Below the pieces are notes generated by a model. It was not told the origin of the DNA. It worked only from the letters and a program-made list of their open reading frames with translations, and made no database searches. A stretch of 64,000 nt of DNA from Glebionis coronaria. Lineage: Eukaryota; Streptophyta; Magnoliopsida; Asterales; Asteraceae. Where the stretch lies: contig CM046882.1 of the NCBI GenBank assembly GCA_025667525.1, positions 211,652,592 through 211,716,591 on the forward strand. Direction: 5' to 3'. Shown here in pieces: positions 11,477-22,367 of the stretch (its first letter is position 1; every line of letters begins with the position of its first letter). The translations under genes were made by a program, and so were the position numbers.

Positions 11477-12213
11477 GGGTTACTTTGGTAAGGTTGATAA
11501 AACTCTCTTTTTGAACCGTGGATGGAATTTGAGGTACACGAGGGCGTGCACTCTTTTCCTTGGTCGCCACGTTCACCCCATCGACATTAGAACAATAAGA
11601 CGTCTTAGAAGTCGAGGGTTGAGAAGAAGGAACAACTCGAAATCCATCAAGGGTAGGGGTAATCACACGACCTTTTCCAATAGACGTTGTGGCGACTTTG
11701 CATTGTTCCTTCGGGTTTGGTACGGTGTTACTAGGTAACGTACTCGAAGACGAACTCGCTTGATTGCTCATTATGGCCGAAAACATCTTTTTAATCTCAC
11801 TTTGTCCTTGATCGATTTTATTATTTTGACCTCTCAAAGTGTTGGAAAATTCGTTTTTCATCTCACCAATTTGCGTTTCAAATCTCTTCATATTAACGTC
11901 ATTTGATTTAACGTAATTTTGAAAATCATTTGAGCCATTAAAATTTTGATTGAAACCTTGGTTTTGATTCCCTCGTTGAAAGTTCCCTTGATTAGCGTTG
12001 TTTTAAAAATTCGAGTTTGGTTGTTGTTATCTGGATTTTGCCAGTTTAAATTACGACCTTGATTATAACCTTGATATTGATTCGAAAAATTTCCTTGTTG
12101 ATTGTTTCCTTGAAAATTGTTTCGGTTTTGATTCGAAAAATTATTGCCTTGATTATAATTTCCTTGTTGTCATGGACCGGCGTTATTTTGATTTTGATTA
12201 GAAAAATTATTGT
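11469..12213 (-). CDS. gag C-terminal region, copy 2 (Asn/Gln-rich tail plus linker)
   Basis: Region between gag core and protease on the minus strand. The clean open part is 11469-11891 (140 codons): coiled-coil-like start (FETQIGEMKNEFSNTLRG), a Ser-rich run, then LPSNTVPNPKEQ as in Athila gag tails, ending with IPSTVQKESFINLTKVTLE. Upstream, 11892-12213 encodes the Asn/Gln-rich repeat; one base is missing near 12003 relative to copy 1, shifting frame. No CX2CX4HX4C knuckle is present. Homologous to 1-735. Confidence 0.65.
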
Positions 12214-13155
12214 TTAACGCAATGTCTCAACCGCTTTCACCGTAGCGGGAGCGTCTTTATTTTGCATTTCAATGAGAAAATACGTAAACACATTCGTTAG
12301 CTTTTCGACTTTCGCATCAACTCTCTCAATGTCGCGATTAGAACTACTAACATTGGCGACATTGGCAACACTCGGTGTGTTGCGGAGTTGGTAAACCTTG
12401 GATCGATTTTCGATAATTATCAATGCATCTTTCAGAGTCTTACACAAAAAGTTTCCACCGGCGGTGAAATTCAACGAATCTTGTTCTTGAAAATTAAGAC
12501 CGTTGTAAAACGTGTCGATATGGTGCAACTCGGAAAAACCATGGTGAGGACATTGCCTAAGCAATTCCTTAAAACGATCCCACGCGTCTCTTAAAGATTC
12601 ATTCGGTTTTTGCTCAAATTTCGTAATTTCATTTTTGAAAAACGTCGTCTTAGACGGTGGGAAAAAATGATTAACGAACTTGGAGACGAGATCCTTCCAC
12701 GTAATTATGGAATTAGGTGGCTCTTTCTCGTACCAATCCTTGGCGGCACCATCGAGCGAGTACGGAAAAAGCATAAGCTTGACGACCTCAGAGTCGACGT
12801 TCTTAAACTTGCTCGTGGCTAAAAGACGATCAAAATTCCGAATATGGTCGTGAGGATTATCGGCTTCACGACCTCGAAACTTCGTAGCTTGGATTAACGA
12901 AAGCATTCCGCTCTTAATCTCAAAATTCTCCGCTTCGATAGCGGGAATTACGATCGCGTCTCGATAACCCTCGGTGGGCGCTTGGAGCAATTCCATCATC
13001 GAACGATTGTCGGCCATCTCGTCTAAGGTTTCTTCAACAACGATATTAGGAACGTCGGTTTCTAAATCTCGTCTACGTTGTCGATTCCTTCGATTACGAT
13101 TGCGTCGATTCGAAGCGTCGCTAGAATTAGAATAATCCTTCGATCGAGTGCGCAT
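12214..13155 (-). CDS. Ty3/gypsy (Athila-like) gag, copy 2
   Basis: An open frame of 313 codons, about 95% identical in protein to copy 1 (736-1677), with the same start and stop. It has a basic N-terminus, then the gag core with HDHIRNFDRLL, WKDLVSKFVNHFFPP and LRQCPHHGF. It is followed by an Asn/Gln-rich tail in another frame. Both copies lack the zinc knuckle and share the frame break, so these features predate the split of the two copies. The product would form particles, perhaps using enzymes supplied by a full-length relative. Confidence 0.85.
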   Translation of the reverse strand: MRTRSKDYSNSSDASNRRNRNRRNRQRRRDLETDVPNIVVEETLDEMADNRSMMELLQAPTEGYRDAIVIPAIEAENFEIKSGMLSLIQATKFRGREADNPHDHIRNFDRLLATSKFKNVDSEVVKLMLFPYSLDGAAKDWYEKEPPNSIITWKDLVSKFVNHFFPPSKTTFFKNEITKFEQKPNESLRDAWDRFKELLRQCPHHGFSELHHIDTFYNGLNFQEQDSLNFTAGGNFLCKTLKDALIIIENRSKVYQLRNTPSVANVANVSSSNRDIERVDAKVEKLTNVFTYFLIEMQNKDAPATVKAVETLR

Positions 13156-13768
13156 GCACTAAGCATAGAATGGGAGGTAGCAAAGAAGATTCTTTTTGCG
13201 GCTTTTCGATATTTCAATTTTTTTGGGTTTTGATTGTTTTTTAATTTTTTTGGATTTTTGTGTATTACGTAGACAAAAATCTACAAATCTCTCCTCGAAT
13301 CGATTTCTCGATTAAAAGAGCCTCAAAGAATGAAAACGATCAAGTGGAGTGAATGTCTTTGATGACTTTAGAACGTTGGTGGAACACCAAAACGTTCAAG
13401 AGGGTTTAATCTTGAAAACAAGCAAATATATATGATACGTAGATAATACTTGGGCGGTAAACCCTCGATTAGCCCTCTTTCTCAAAACACGCACAAGCAA
13501 GCGGGGGAAACGAGGTGGCGCTAAGCACTTAAGAGCCTTTTTACCTTAGGTCGTGAAATACAACCGCCTTATACCCACCTTATGGTTTGTGTTAATTGAA
13601 ATTAAGCTTCACGAAAGTATTTATCTATTTTGCCTTTAAACTTTTGCTTTAGATTCGAATACAATGACCGAGTGAGGAAATCCCGAATCAAGGTTGCGTT
13701 TTCACGCTTTTGGAGTACTTGTATATTTAATTTTCTACGTAGATACAATATATTAATAATATTCACAA
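13156..13768 (-). other. Shortened leader of element A copy 2
   Basis: Leader upstream of gag on the minus strand. Relative to copy 1, bases corresponding to 2291-2638 are missing at 13768/13769, with 1-2 bp of microhomology. The deletion takes the leader start, the whole primer binding site and the last 110 bp of the LTR. Confidence 0.8.
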
Positions 13769-16153
13769 AGGAGGTGTGTGAATTAAGTGTGCCAATTATG
13801 TAAAATCAAAGTTTGGATTAGTGACATTTTTGGTTTAAGAGAGAAAAAATAAAGACGAGCTACGACTACAATTATACTACGACGATTTGACGTAAAACGC
13901 GAACGTAAATACGTAAAACGTGACAAAATAATAAAATTAAACCTGGAAATTTAATTAAAATTAAAACTAAGTCTAAAATAATATAAATAAGAATAAAAAT
14001 CCAATAAATAAATATTAAAACCTTTTATTAATTAAATATTCAATTTTAAATGCTAATTAAAGCCCTAAAATTAAATATAATTAATAAAAAGCCTAAAATA
14101 TTATTTTATTGAACAAATAACTCACTTATATTATTTAAAGACTAAAAAGTATTTTTTTTTTAATTTTAAAAACTAATTTTCTGTTTTTAAAACACTAAAA
14201 ACTATTTTTTAAACTAAAATAATGATTAAAAATATTAAAATAATGCTAAAATTAATTTGACTATCTGAAAAATCCTAAATTATCTTACTGAACAGTAGAA
14301 AATTGGAAAAAAGTTGAAAACAAAACTTTTTTACACTAAAAGACAAAACAGAAAATAACTAAACCCTAATTAAACTTAAATTAATTCTAAAAATCACTAA
14401 AAGACAAAATCTTAATTAAAACACAAAAACAGTAATTAAAAACTAAAAATCTTAAAATACTTTTCTGAATCTAAGAAAAATTTTAAAACTGAAAAATGTG
14501 AAAGTTTTTCACTAAAAGACAAAAAATAGTAATTAAAAACTAATTAAAAATGCAATAAATTCTAAAAAGTAGAAAATGAACAGTAAAATAAGATTAAACT
14601 AATTGGAAAAATCAGAAATAAAATAAGAAAAATAATAAAATTAAAATCAGCTAAAATCTCCTAAAAAAGTTCACTAAAGACAAAATTTCAAAAAACTGAA
14701 AGTGACATGTGCACTAGTTTTGTCTGTATCCCAAGAAGGGGGAACTTTTACACTAGCAGTGGGACTTGGTTCCCACTGACTTCAATAAAAATTAATGTAT
14801 GGTGACCTTTTGGCACATATCTTGCTTGTTTTTGAGATTTGATGGGAAACAAAGGCACCCCCACAACCAGTTGGGTTGTGGGGAGTCAGTAAAATTATAA
14901 AAAGAACAAGTTGTTTCACAAAATCAAACACAAATGGCCATTTACAGTGACTGATAATCAGAAAGAATGGTTACGGGTCCTTTGCTGATATACTTGGCAA
15001 TTTGGTGAGTTTTGGCTCACCAAATCTTCACATTCACTTAACACAAACCAATAAAAACTGATTACAACCCTGTATTACCAGCTCCTTAACAGATTCAAAG
15101 ACTATGATGCACTAAAATTGCCTAAACAAAGCAGTTAAGTTGATTTGCTAATTCTACTCAACTTGAACATGTAAAACCTTTTAAAACCTACTCAAATTTG
15201 AAACCAACTACTGAATAACCTTAAAACTATTAAAATGAGAATGTCTAGGTAGTTTTTAAACCAAAATGTGTCACTTTTTTCAGTAATAACCCTAATCCCA
15301 AACACCCCTTAACTTACTGAAATTGAAAATTTATAAACCAAATGCATTCAAAACTTAACCAAATTGATTTACACTACTTCTAACATGCCTATAAAGCCTA
15401 AAGAAACATAATCAAACTAGAAAAAACAACAAATGAACAGGACATGCTCAAAATCACATAAATCACATAAACAAGACTCAAAATCAAACAAATAGGGTTC
15501 AAGCCTTTTACCCAAAGCCGATGCGTTCTATTTGGGGTTTTGAGAGCTTATGGGAGCTTATGAAGTGTAGAGAATGCCTACTGGTGGAATCCAATAAGGA
15601 CCCAAGGCCAAAAATATCTTCAAAATAAATGGAATGGATGAAAATGGATGGTCCTATTTGCTTATTCTTGGTACCTGCACAAGCACAACAGCCCAAGAGA
15701 CAAATACAAGCTTGAAATAAGTTGAACCAAAAGCTTGTCAGGGCTTTTGAATTAGCTTATGTCAAGCAGTGAAGATCAAGTAAAAAAAATGGGAATAAAC
15801 TGAATTTTTCTTTGAAAACCTTTGATAACAGAAACCTTGTAAACTTTACCTTGAAACTAAAAGAACCTTAACAAACCAAGCTCCCAACTAGGTTTATGCT
15901 TCCACTATCACTTCCACATAAACCTAGTTGTGGATTTCAGTAAATAAGAAAACGTTTTTTGGAAAATATCTTTGAACCAAATAAACTTTTGGAAAACTTA
16001 AAACTAATTTTAGAATTAAAGTAAATGATTAAACTACAAAAGCTGATAAAATGGAACACAGTATTTTCGCACAATTTTAAAACTTCATTTTCATTAATAA
16101 ATTAAAGTTATACAAAAAAACTGGAACAAACTAAATAAAGGGTACATGCACCC

Positions 16154-16161
16154 TTTATATA
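16154..16161 (-). promoter_or_regulatory. TATA box in LTR A, copy 2
   Basis: Minus strand TATATAAAGGG, same context as 5015-5022 in copy 1. Confidence 0.5.
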
Positions 16162-17717
16162 CTACTAGATGAAGATTCTAGATACAAAAATTAAAATAAT
16201 AAACCCTAATCCTTGAAAGTCCTAAAAAGCCCTTGGTCAACTGAATTTGAAAATGGTCTTGAGGCATCTTGTGATTGACAGCTTACAATGTTGATCCTTG
16301 GCCGTTTATACATTCCTTTGGGACCAAGGAGTGCAATGGGAATCGTTGGATGACTTTTGGATTCTTTATTTGCCATTCTTGGTACAGCAGGGGAACATGG
16401 GGACCCACTTGTGGTCACGGTTGAAAGGAGTTTTGGGGTGGGTTTGGTTTAAGGTTAGGTAAATTAAGGATCTGGAGGTTTTTAAACAAAACCCCTTTGT
16501 TTTTGTTGTGATTGAATCTGGGATGTTCTAGGGTTTATGGGAGATTAAGGATGGGTTTAATCTATTTTGGGGATGTTTAGTTTTAAAAAACAAGTTTCCC
16601 ACCATCTTAATAACATATTAAAAATCAGTTAAATAAAACTGATAATGGGAAATGACGTGGGAGGTGGGATGAATTTGATTGGCTAGTGGTGAGTGGGGGA
16701 TGACGTGTCAAGCTGAGAGTGGTGGGGTGAAGAATTGCTGTCTGTCAGAAAAGGTCCTTGGTCTTCCAAGTTATCTTCACTTCATGTTTCCATAACCAAA
16801 ATCAGAACTTCCTTTATAAGAAAGTTTTTGTTTTTGTAAATTTGCCACAAAAACTTTCTTAAACATGAACCAAGGGCTTTTTATGCATATTTTGCATTCT
16901 TCAAGGGCCAAACTTGTACACTCTTGTCAATTAAGGGACCCAATGTGTAATTTTGAGTTTTAACAAGTGTTTAAATTGACAAGTCTTCCAAAGTTGAGGG
17001 ACCAATCTTGCCAATTCTTCAAACTTCAAGGACTTGATAGGAAAATCATGATTCGGGTCCGGTTCTTTGTGCGGCTTCGTTTCCCGTGTTCGTTTTTGCT
17101 TGATTCCTTTGATCTTTTGTTGATTTCACTATATCCGTACCTAAAATACACAATGAACAAACACAAGCATATATTTGGGTATTTTGATGATATTTTAACA
17201 TTTTAAGCCCGATTTGGACGATGAGACTATGTATAATTACAGTCTCATCACGGGGTAACACTAGTAGCTAACCAAATCCTCAAATTAATTGGTCACAAAC
17301 TAATAACAATGGCTAGAATCGAACACTAACCCATTCCAAATTCGCTTTGATCCACGACATTACCTTATCTTAAGTGTTTTTCAAAATCCCTCTTTTTTTC
17401 AATTTATCTTACTATGATCTAACTCATTTCTTAATCTAATCCTACATTACCAATTCCTAATTCCTAATTGAATAGTAATTGGTTCTTCAATTACTAAGAA
17501 CCCTAATTGAAAATTAATCAAAAATTAAAAACTAATTAATTAAAACAAACATAAATTAGATATAAAAACTTACCCTAGACATGACTTCGAATGTGAAATT
17601 GGAGTGAAGACTCGAAAATATTTTTGGTGATGATTAAAAATCGTCAGGTGGTTTTTTGTGTTTTTTTTAAGTTCTAATGAGAAAAACGGGGTATATACAA
17701 AAAAAATCCACCCAGAA

Positions 17718-17749
17718 GTGCGGCGCACTTTCTGAAATGTGCGGCGCAC
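17718..17749. repeat. Palindrome dyad GTGCGGCGCAC x2, 21 bp apart (copy 2)
   Basis: Words at 17718-17728 and 17739-17749, identical to the dyad in copy 1. Confidence 0.9.
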
Positions 17750-18137
17750 ATTCTCATCCAGACATGGTTTACTTTATTTTTATTTTTAAGTATACAAAAC
17801 ACAAAATTTTAAAAGAAAACCTCCAATTTCATTTGATAGAATATAAAAACTTAGGGATTACATTCCATACTTCTAAGACCATCCTAAAACTTCTAGGACT
17901 CTTAGACATGATTTCCTTTTATTTGATTATCTACATACAAAAGGATAAAAATGCATAAAAGTAACTAGGAGCCAATGATGCACTCCTCTTTTCTTCCTTT
18001 CTTCTTAGTTCTAGCAGAAATTAAAAGGTGACATGATATCACTCTTTGTGTAACGTCCCGAGACCTCTCTATTGGTGTCCTTTGTCTCGTACACTTTTTA
18101 GTACCTTTTTCCACATGGATCAACAATGACTATGGCA

Positions 18138-19294
18138 AGATGCCATTTACTATCTCCATCTTTAGCAATATTTTAGAATTCTCGCTTGTTACCCACTTGC
18201 CAATCTTTGTATTTCAATGATACGGGAAGTACTCCGAGCATCCCCACAATTTTCTTGTACACACAAATATCAAAGAAAGGGTTATGGTGGCTCCTTTCAC
18301 TTAATGAAGCATCAAATAATTCTTCCGGTTCCGTCCATGGTTGCAAATGTGGACCATAAATCGGCATACCATTTTCATCTCTTTTTGTGATGTAGTATTT
18401 ATCATCTTCATCATCACTATCATCATGTTCTTTTGCTTTTAGCAGATTATATGTTTGATTGACAAACCCATCAAAACTAGTCATGATAGCTTTTCCAACA
18501 TCTATATTTGCACCAACGGTGTGCAAAAACTTCCTTCCAACCACTAGTTGAATATCTCTATCAATAGGAATATCGAGAAGCATAAAATCGGCTAGTATTG
18601 TGGTTGTCCCAATTTGACATTTAACTCCAAGAAAACGCCCAAATCCCTCCGCGTAGGAGTGATCAAGCATTTTTATTCGATCAAACCTTGTTTTGACTCT
18701 TCCAACATCTATCATTTTGAAGATTCCAAGTGGTATGATATTAACATTTGAACCGGTGTCTAACAAAGCATTATATGTAGTATTACCTTCCAAGCTTATA
18801 GGTAGGACAAAATAACCCGGATTTTCTTTTTCTTTCATTACTTTGTTTTCAGGGAGCATATGGATTGCCACATCCTCATTTTCCGAGGTTAATCCATCTT
18901 CAATCTTCAACTTATCAAGTAAGACCCCATCGATAATCATTTTATACTTATCACTATATTTTAATGTTTCAATGATTGGTCGATTCATGTTTAGCAACAT
19001 TACTCTTTCTTCAACGTCATCCCTTAATTCTTCCATTGTTAGTTCTTCTCTAGTTAAGGGTTTATTAATGGTGAGAGAAGGTCCTTCACCATTATAGTTC
19101 AATTTGTAAGCATGAGCGGGCTGTTTTCCTTTGTTTCTTTTGCCTTTCCCCATATTACAAACAAATCTAGGAGTATCAACTCCCTCGTTCTCAATAGGTG
19201 TTAATTCATCACAATCGATATTATCAAGTATCTCGTTAATTTCTTCTAAGTCCAATCTTTCATGCACTTTTGGCCATAAGTGAGTATGCCACAA
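18138..19294 (-). CDS. Element B retropepsin-like ORF 2 (truncated by A)
   Basis: Open frame of 373 codons to a stop at 18173, with recognisable sequence continuing to 18138, where the LTR of A begins. Active-site motif LLDTGSNVNIIP has Asp at about residue 179; the later strand PIDRDIQLVVGRKFLHT matches the ILGR-type flap of retropepsins. The C-terminal part (CVYKKIVGMLGVLP) resembles, from memory, proteins repeated widely in Anthemideae genomes and usually annotated only as hypothetical. It overlaps the upstream ORF by about 49 bp in the -1 frame relative to it. The role would be polyprotein cleavage; RT and integrase are not in the window. Confidence 0.65.
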
Positions 19295-19851
19295 GTGATG
19301 TCAATTTGTGCATTGTCTTGCTTTAGGAAAGATCTCCCAAATATTGCACACGGTTCACAATCATCTTCTTCCGGATTGACGAAGAAGTCGACGAAAAACA
19401 ATTCGTCCTTGATCATAACAATGAGCTTCTCATCTATTTCTTTGTCCCCATTACGATACGTTTTGTAGGTTAAGCCAAGCTCCACTACAAGTTCATTGCT
19501 AACAAAACTCTTTTCCATTTCCAAATCAACTTGCCCATCATAGGCAAATTTACCTTCCACATGAGAAGGCATTGAGTACTTTTCGCTAGGTGTCAAGTCT
19601 TCCAAACGATAGAAAGTTAGGACCTTTTGAATCCCACTATCGGTTGTGTCCCTATATTCAGATCCTGTCCATTCTCCATCCGATTCAATCTTATCATTTA
19701 GGCTAATATTCTCATCCTCTCCCAAGCATAGCCTACCTAAGCTAGTGTTTGGATCCATCTTAAAACAACAACACATCAAGAGAAACATTAGTATGTTAGT
19801 GCCATTAAATCCAATTGACATTTCATATCCTGTAGTCTTAAGGCAACTCAT
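19246..19851 (-). CDS. Element B ORF 1 with a degenerate retropepsin-like fold
   Basis: 201 codons; the likely real start is the Met at 19758 (MDPNTSLGRLCLGEDEN), since the preceding 31 residues look like translated leader. The second half reads like a retropepsin in which the DTG strand is replaced (YDGQVDLEMEKSFVSNELV), followed by FVNPEEDDCEPCAIFGRSFL, the GR-F flap-like strand. With ORF 2 this gives two retropepsin-like modules in a row, the first without catalytic Asp-Thr-Gly. It could be a structural or binding domain. Recognition comes from motif layout only. Confidence 0.5.
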   Translation of the reverse strand: MSCLKTTGYEMSIGFNGTNILMFLLMCCCFKMDPNTSLGRLCLGEDENISLNDKIESDGEWTGSEYRDTTDSGIQKVLTFYRLEDLTPSEKYSMPSHVEGKFAYDGQVDLEMEKSFVSNELVVELGLTYKTYRNGDKEIDEKLIVMIKDELFFVDFFVNPEEDDCEPCAIFGRSFLKQDNAQIDITCGILTYGQKCMKDWT

Positions 19852-20623
19852 TAGTTTTAATGAAAATCTCTTTTTAATGGTGTTACAAGCAAATTCTGTG
19901 TACTGTTTTTCCAGTTGTGCGGCGTACTTTTAAGATGTGCGGCGCACTTTTGCCCGACACAGAAAAACCGGCGCACAATTTGGAATGTGCGGCGCACTTT
20001 CTGCAAAAAAAAAATATTGTTCATGACTATATGATCTATATACCAATAAAACAACGTTATAAGACTTTTTTCATAATACTTCCTTAACAAGTAGTCAAAA
20101 TAAGAAATAGTGACCAAATTTTTTAAGATGTTCCCAAGTATTTTGCAAGAAATATCTATTTTTTCATTTCCACTTGTTTTCTCATTTTCTTGTATTTTAA
20201 AGTTGTTAAAAATTCCAAAAAAATTACCACAAATCATTATAAATATCAAATAAGACATAACAAAGCAAATTATTCTACCAAAGAGTAAATTAAAGAGAAA
20301 ATAAAATTTTGAAATAAAATATTTTTGGTTTTTCTTGAAATGCAATATTAACAAACACATAAGCTCAAAAAGCATAAGCACACATAAAGAAATTTTCATG
20401 TTTTCAGCAGTAAGTATTGAGAGTAAAAGGTTTTGGTGGTGTTTTGGGATTGTTTCTACCAACATTTTGCAAATTTGTATCAAATGTGCGGCGCACTTTT
20501 GGAAATGTGCAGCATACTTTTTAACTTTTTCGTTAAAAACTTTTTCAGATTGTCACTACGGCGATTTATAATTTTTGTTTTACCAAGTATTTCAGAATGT
20601 TTCAAAATAAATAACTAATCAAT
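19852..20623 (-). other. Leader of element B with palindrome dyads
   Basis: Noncoding leader between primer site and ORF 1. It holds three word pairs of the GTGCGGCGCAC type: 19917/19937 (20 bp), 19966/19987 (21 bp, first word degraded to AACCGGCGCAC) and 20486/20507 (21 bp). Otherwise A/T-rich. The 208-codon open frame at 19857-20483 has very biased composition and spans the dyads, so I do not treat it as a gene. Confidence 0.7.
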
Positions 20624-20640
20624 CCCCAGCAGTGGCGCCA
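20624..20640 (-). promoter_or_regulatory. Primer binding site of element B, tRNA-Asp type
   Basis: Minus strand TGGCGCCACTGCTGGGG, three mismatches to the tRNA-Asp 3' end complement. LTR edge (TGATGTTCG on plus) follows at 20647. Confidence 0.8.
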
Positions 20641-20646
20641 AAAGTT

Positions 20647-21748
20647 TGATGTTCGTTTGCAAGTCTTAATTTTTATTCAAGATATTACCACACAAATGAC
20701 TAGAAACATAAACACGGGCAAGTATACCCTTTCATGTATAGCATAGCTTAATGGTAAAGTCCAGTTTGTTCCATAGGATTGTTGTTATCACAATATTAAA
20801 AAATTTACCTCTAGAGTGTCACAAGTTCTAAATATATACTTAACAATTGGTATTAAAGGGTGCGTTTGGCTAAGGTCATAACCATATGATAGATATGTAG
20901 CAAGGATGAAATATAAGCACATAAACAATGTAAGACAACATACCGATTCTTAGTCGTGCATGCAACATCTAATTGATATGACAAGAATCCGGTTAAAGAC
21001 TTTTTCATACCAACAACATTAAGATAATTTTATGTTTGATTTCGATAACTAAGGTAGTATATGAAATTATGCAAGAGTTGGTATATGTTTTAATCCCCTA
21101 ATCGTTAAAAAGGTGATTAACAAGATTCATTTATTATATGACATGAAACTCATCCACTCACATGAGTATTAGTCGATGATCATGGATGAATCCAACATAT
21201 AACAATGGTCTTACATAGTAACACATAATACATGAGTATCCAAACCACACTTATATTCAAGAACCAAGGGAAAAAGTGCACCACACAAAACTAATTGTGC
21301 ACCGCACTTTGCCCCAGCAAAGCTAATATTAATATCTAATCATAAGGCTATTAAACCTTAACCAAGTGCACATCACACTACTCCAAAATAACAGTAAATA
21401 AGATCATTTCAAACATGTGCAAATCAAAGTAAAAGATTGACATAACTGAAATAAGAATTATACCACAAGATTATTCAATAATTGCTTCCAAAGGATTTAT
21501 AAGTCTTTGAACTTATTACAAATGGCTAGCAACACTTCTGAGTTTTCTTGTTCCAGCACCAATACCATAAACCAACTAAGGTTTATTAACTCTAGTAACT
21601 ATGATCAAGGATTTGGAGAAATCCTTGATTATTGTTTCTCCTAAACAATGGAGAAGGTTTGGAATGAGATATCTATTATGCCTGGCAAAAAGCCCTATTT
21701 ATACTTGAAATTTCGTAGGTTAGAAGCCCTGGAAGCATATCAAGGGTT
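20647..21748 (-). mobile_element. LTR of element B (interrupted by Sirevirus C)
   Basis: Starts TGATGTTCG next to the primer site and runs right through R and U5 to a TATA box at 21696-21703. It is then cut at 21753 by element C. A degenerate word pair sits at 21276/21297 (21 bp). The rest of the U3 should resume at 42508, but its far end is not resolved from element D. Confidence 0.65.
21696..21703 (-). promoter_or_regulatory. TATA box in LTR B
   Basis: Minus strand TATAAATAGGG, 1.05 kb upstream of the primer site. Confidence 0.55.
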
Positions 21749-21753
21749 CACCA

Positions 21754-22269
21754 TGTTGGGAATAGAATATAGCCAGTCTACTTGAGCGCTGACAAGAGTA
21801 AATCAAGCGTTGATAGGAAGAAAACAAACGCTGACAGATCAAGCGTTGACAAGAAGAAGTCAAGCGTTGATACATTGAAGACAAGCACTGATGGAAAGAT
21901 TTAGTCTACGCGTATATTGTTTCTAGTTTGTTTCTAGTAAGGATAAGTTCAACAATGTATTTTCTATAATTATCTTTACCTAGAATAGTTGATACGTAGA
22001 CTCTTGTACAAGGCTTCTTATGTCGATAAAAGAAGACCTTTAGGTTATTGTTCAATATAAGTTTTCATACGTTAAACACTTTCATTGTAAGCAAGTTTGT
22101 TATCATTAATCAAGTGAAAGTTTGTTTACATCTTTGTGTGTTCTTGTTTAAGTGTTAATTCCGCATAACACTTACATTGTCATATACATATACAAAGGTT
22201 TATCTACGTGTATAACTTGATCTAATCTCGTATACATAAATCTAAATTGATCTAAGTTTGGGATCAACA
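21754..22269 (+). repeat. 5' LTR of element C
   Basis: 516 bp, TGTTGGGAA...GGATCAACA. Contains six motif words at 21785, 21806, 21827, 21842, 21863 and 21884. The TATA region (22018-22030) reads TCGATAAAA, whereas the 3' LTR has TATATAAAA. Confidence 0.95.
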
Positions 22270-22271
22270 AG

Positions 22272-22283
22272 TGGTATCAGAGC
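22272..22283 (+). promoter_or_regulatory. Primer binding site of C, tRNA-iMet
   Basis: TGGTATCAGAGC, two bases after the 5' LTR. Perfect match to the standard copia primer site. Confidence 0.95.
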
Positions 22284-22367
22284 TTGTTGAGAAAATTTTG
22301 ATCTTAAAGAACACAAGAACCCTAAAATCACCAAAACCCTAATTTTCACAAAAACCCTAAAAGCATC

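Larger units (their letters stand above)
13769..18137 (-). mobile_element. LTR of gypsy element A, copy 2 (edge deleted)
   Basis: About 98% similar to 2639-6975. It starts inside the LTR because of the deletion and ends ...ACTATGGCA at 18137. Beyond that lies coding sequence of element B, so A inserted into B. TATA box at 16154-16161 and palindrome dyad at 17718-17749 are conserved. Copy 2 carries extra bases (15041-15090 and 16708-16744) that copy 1 lacks, and copy 1 has a small duplication at 3892-3921. An LTR without its primer-side edge cannot support a new round of reverse transcription. Confidence 0.8.

Noticed and set aside
1..18137. Segmental duplication of a host region
   Set aside because: The shared unit ends exactly at an LTR boundary (6975 and 18137), so transposition or LTR recombination explains it better.
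19857..20483. 208-codon open frame in the leader of B
   Set aside because: Ile/Phe/Lys-rich translation of A/T-rich DNA that spans the palindrome words; no domain.
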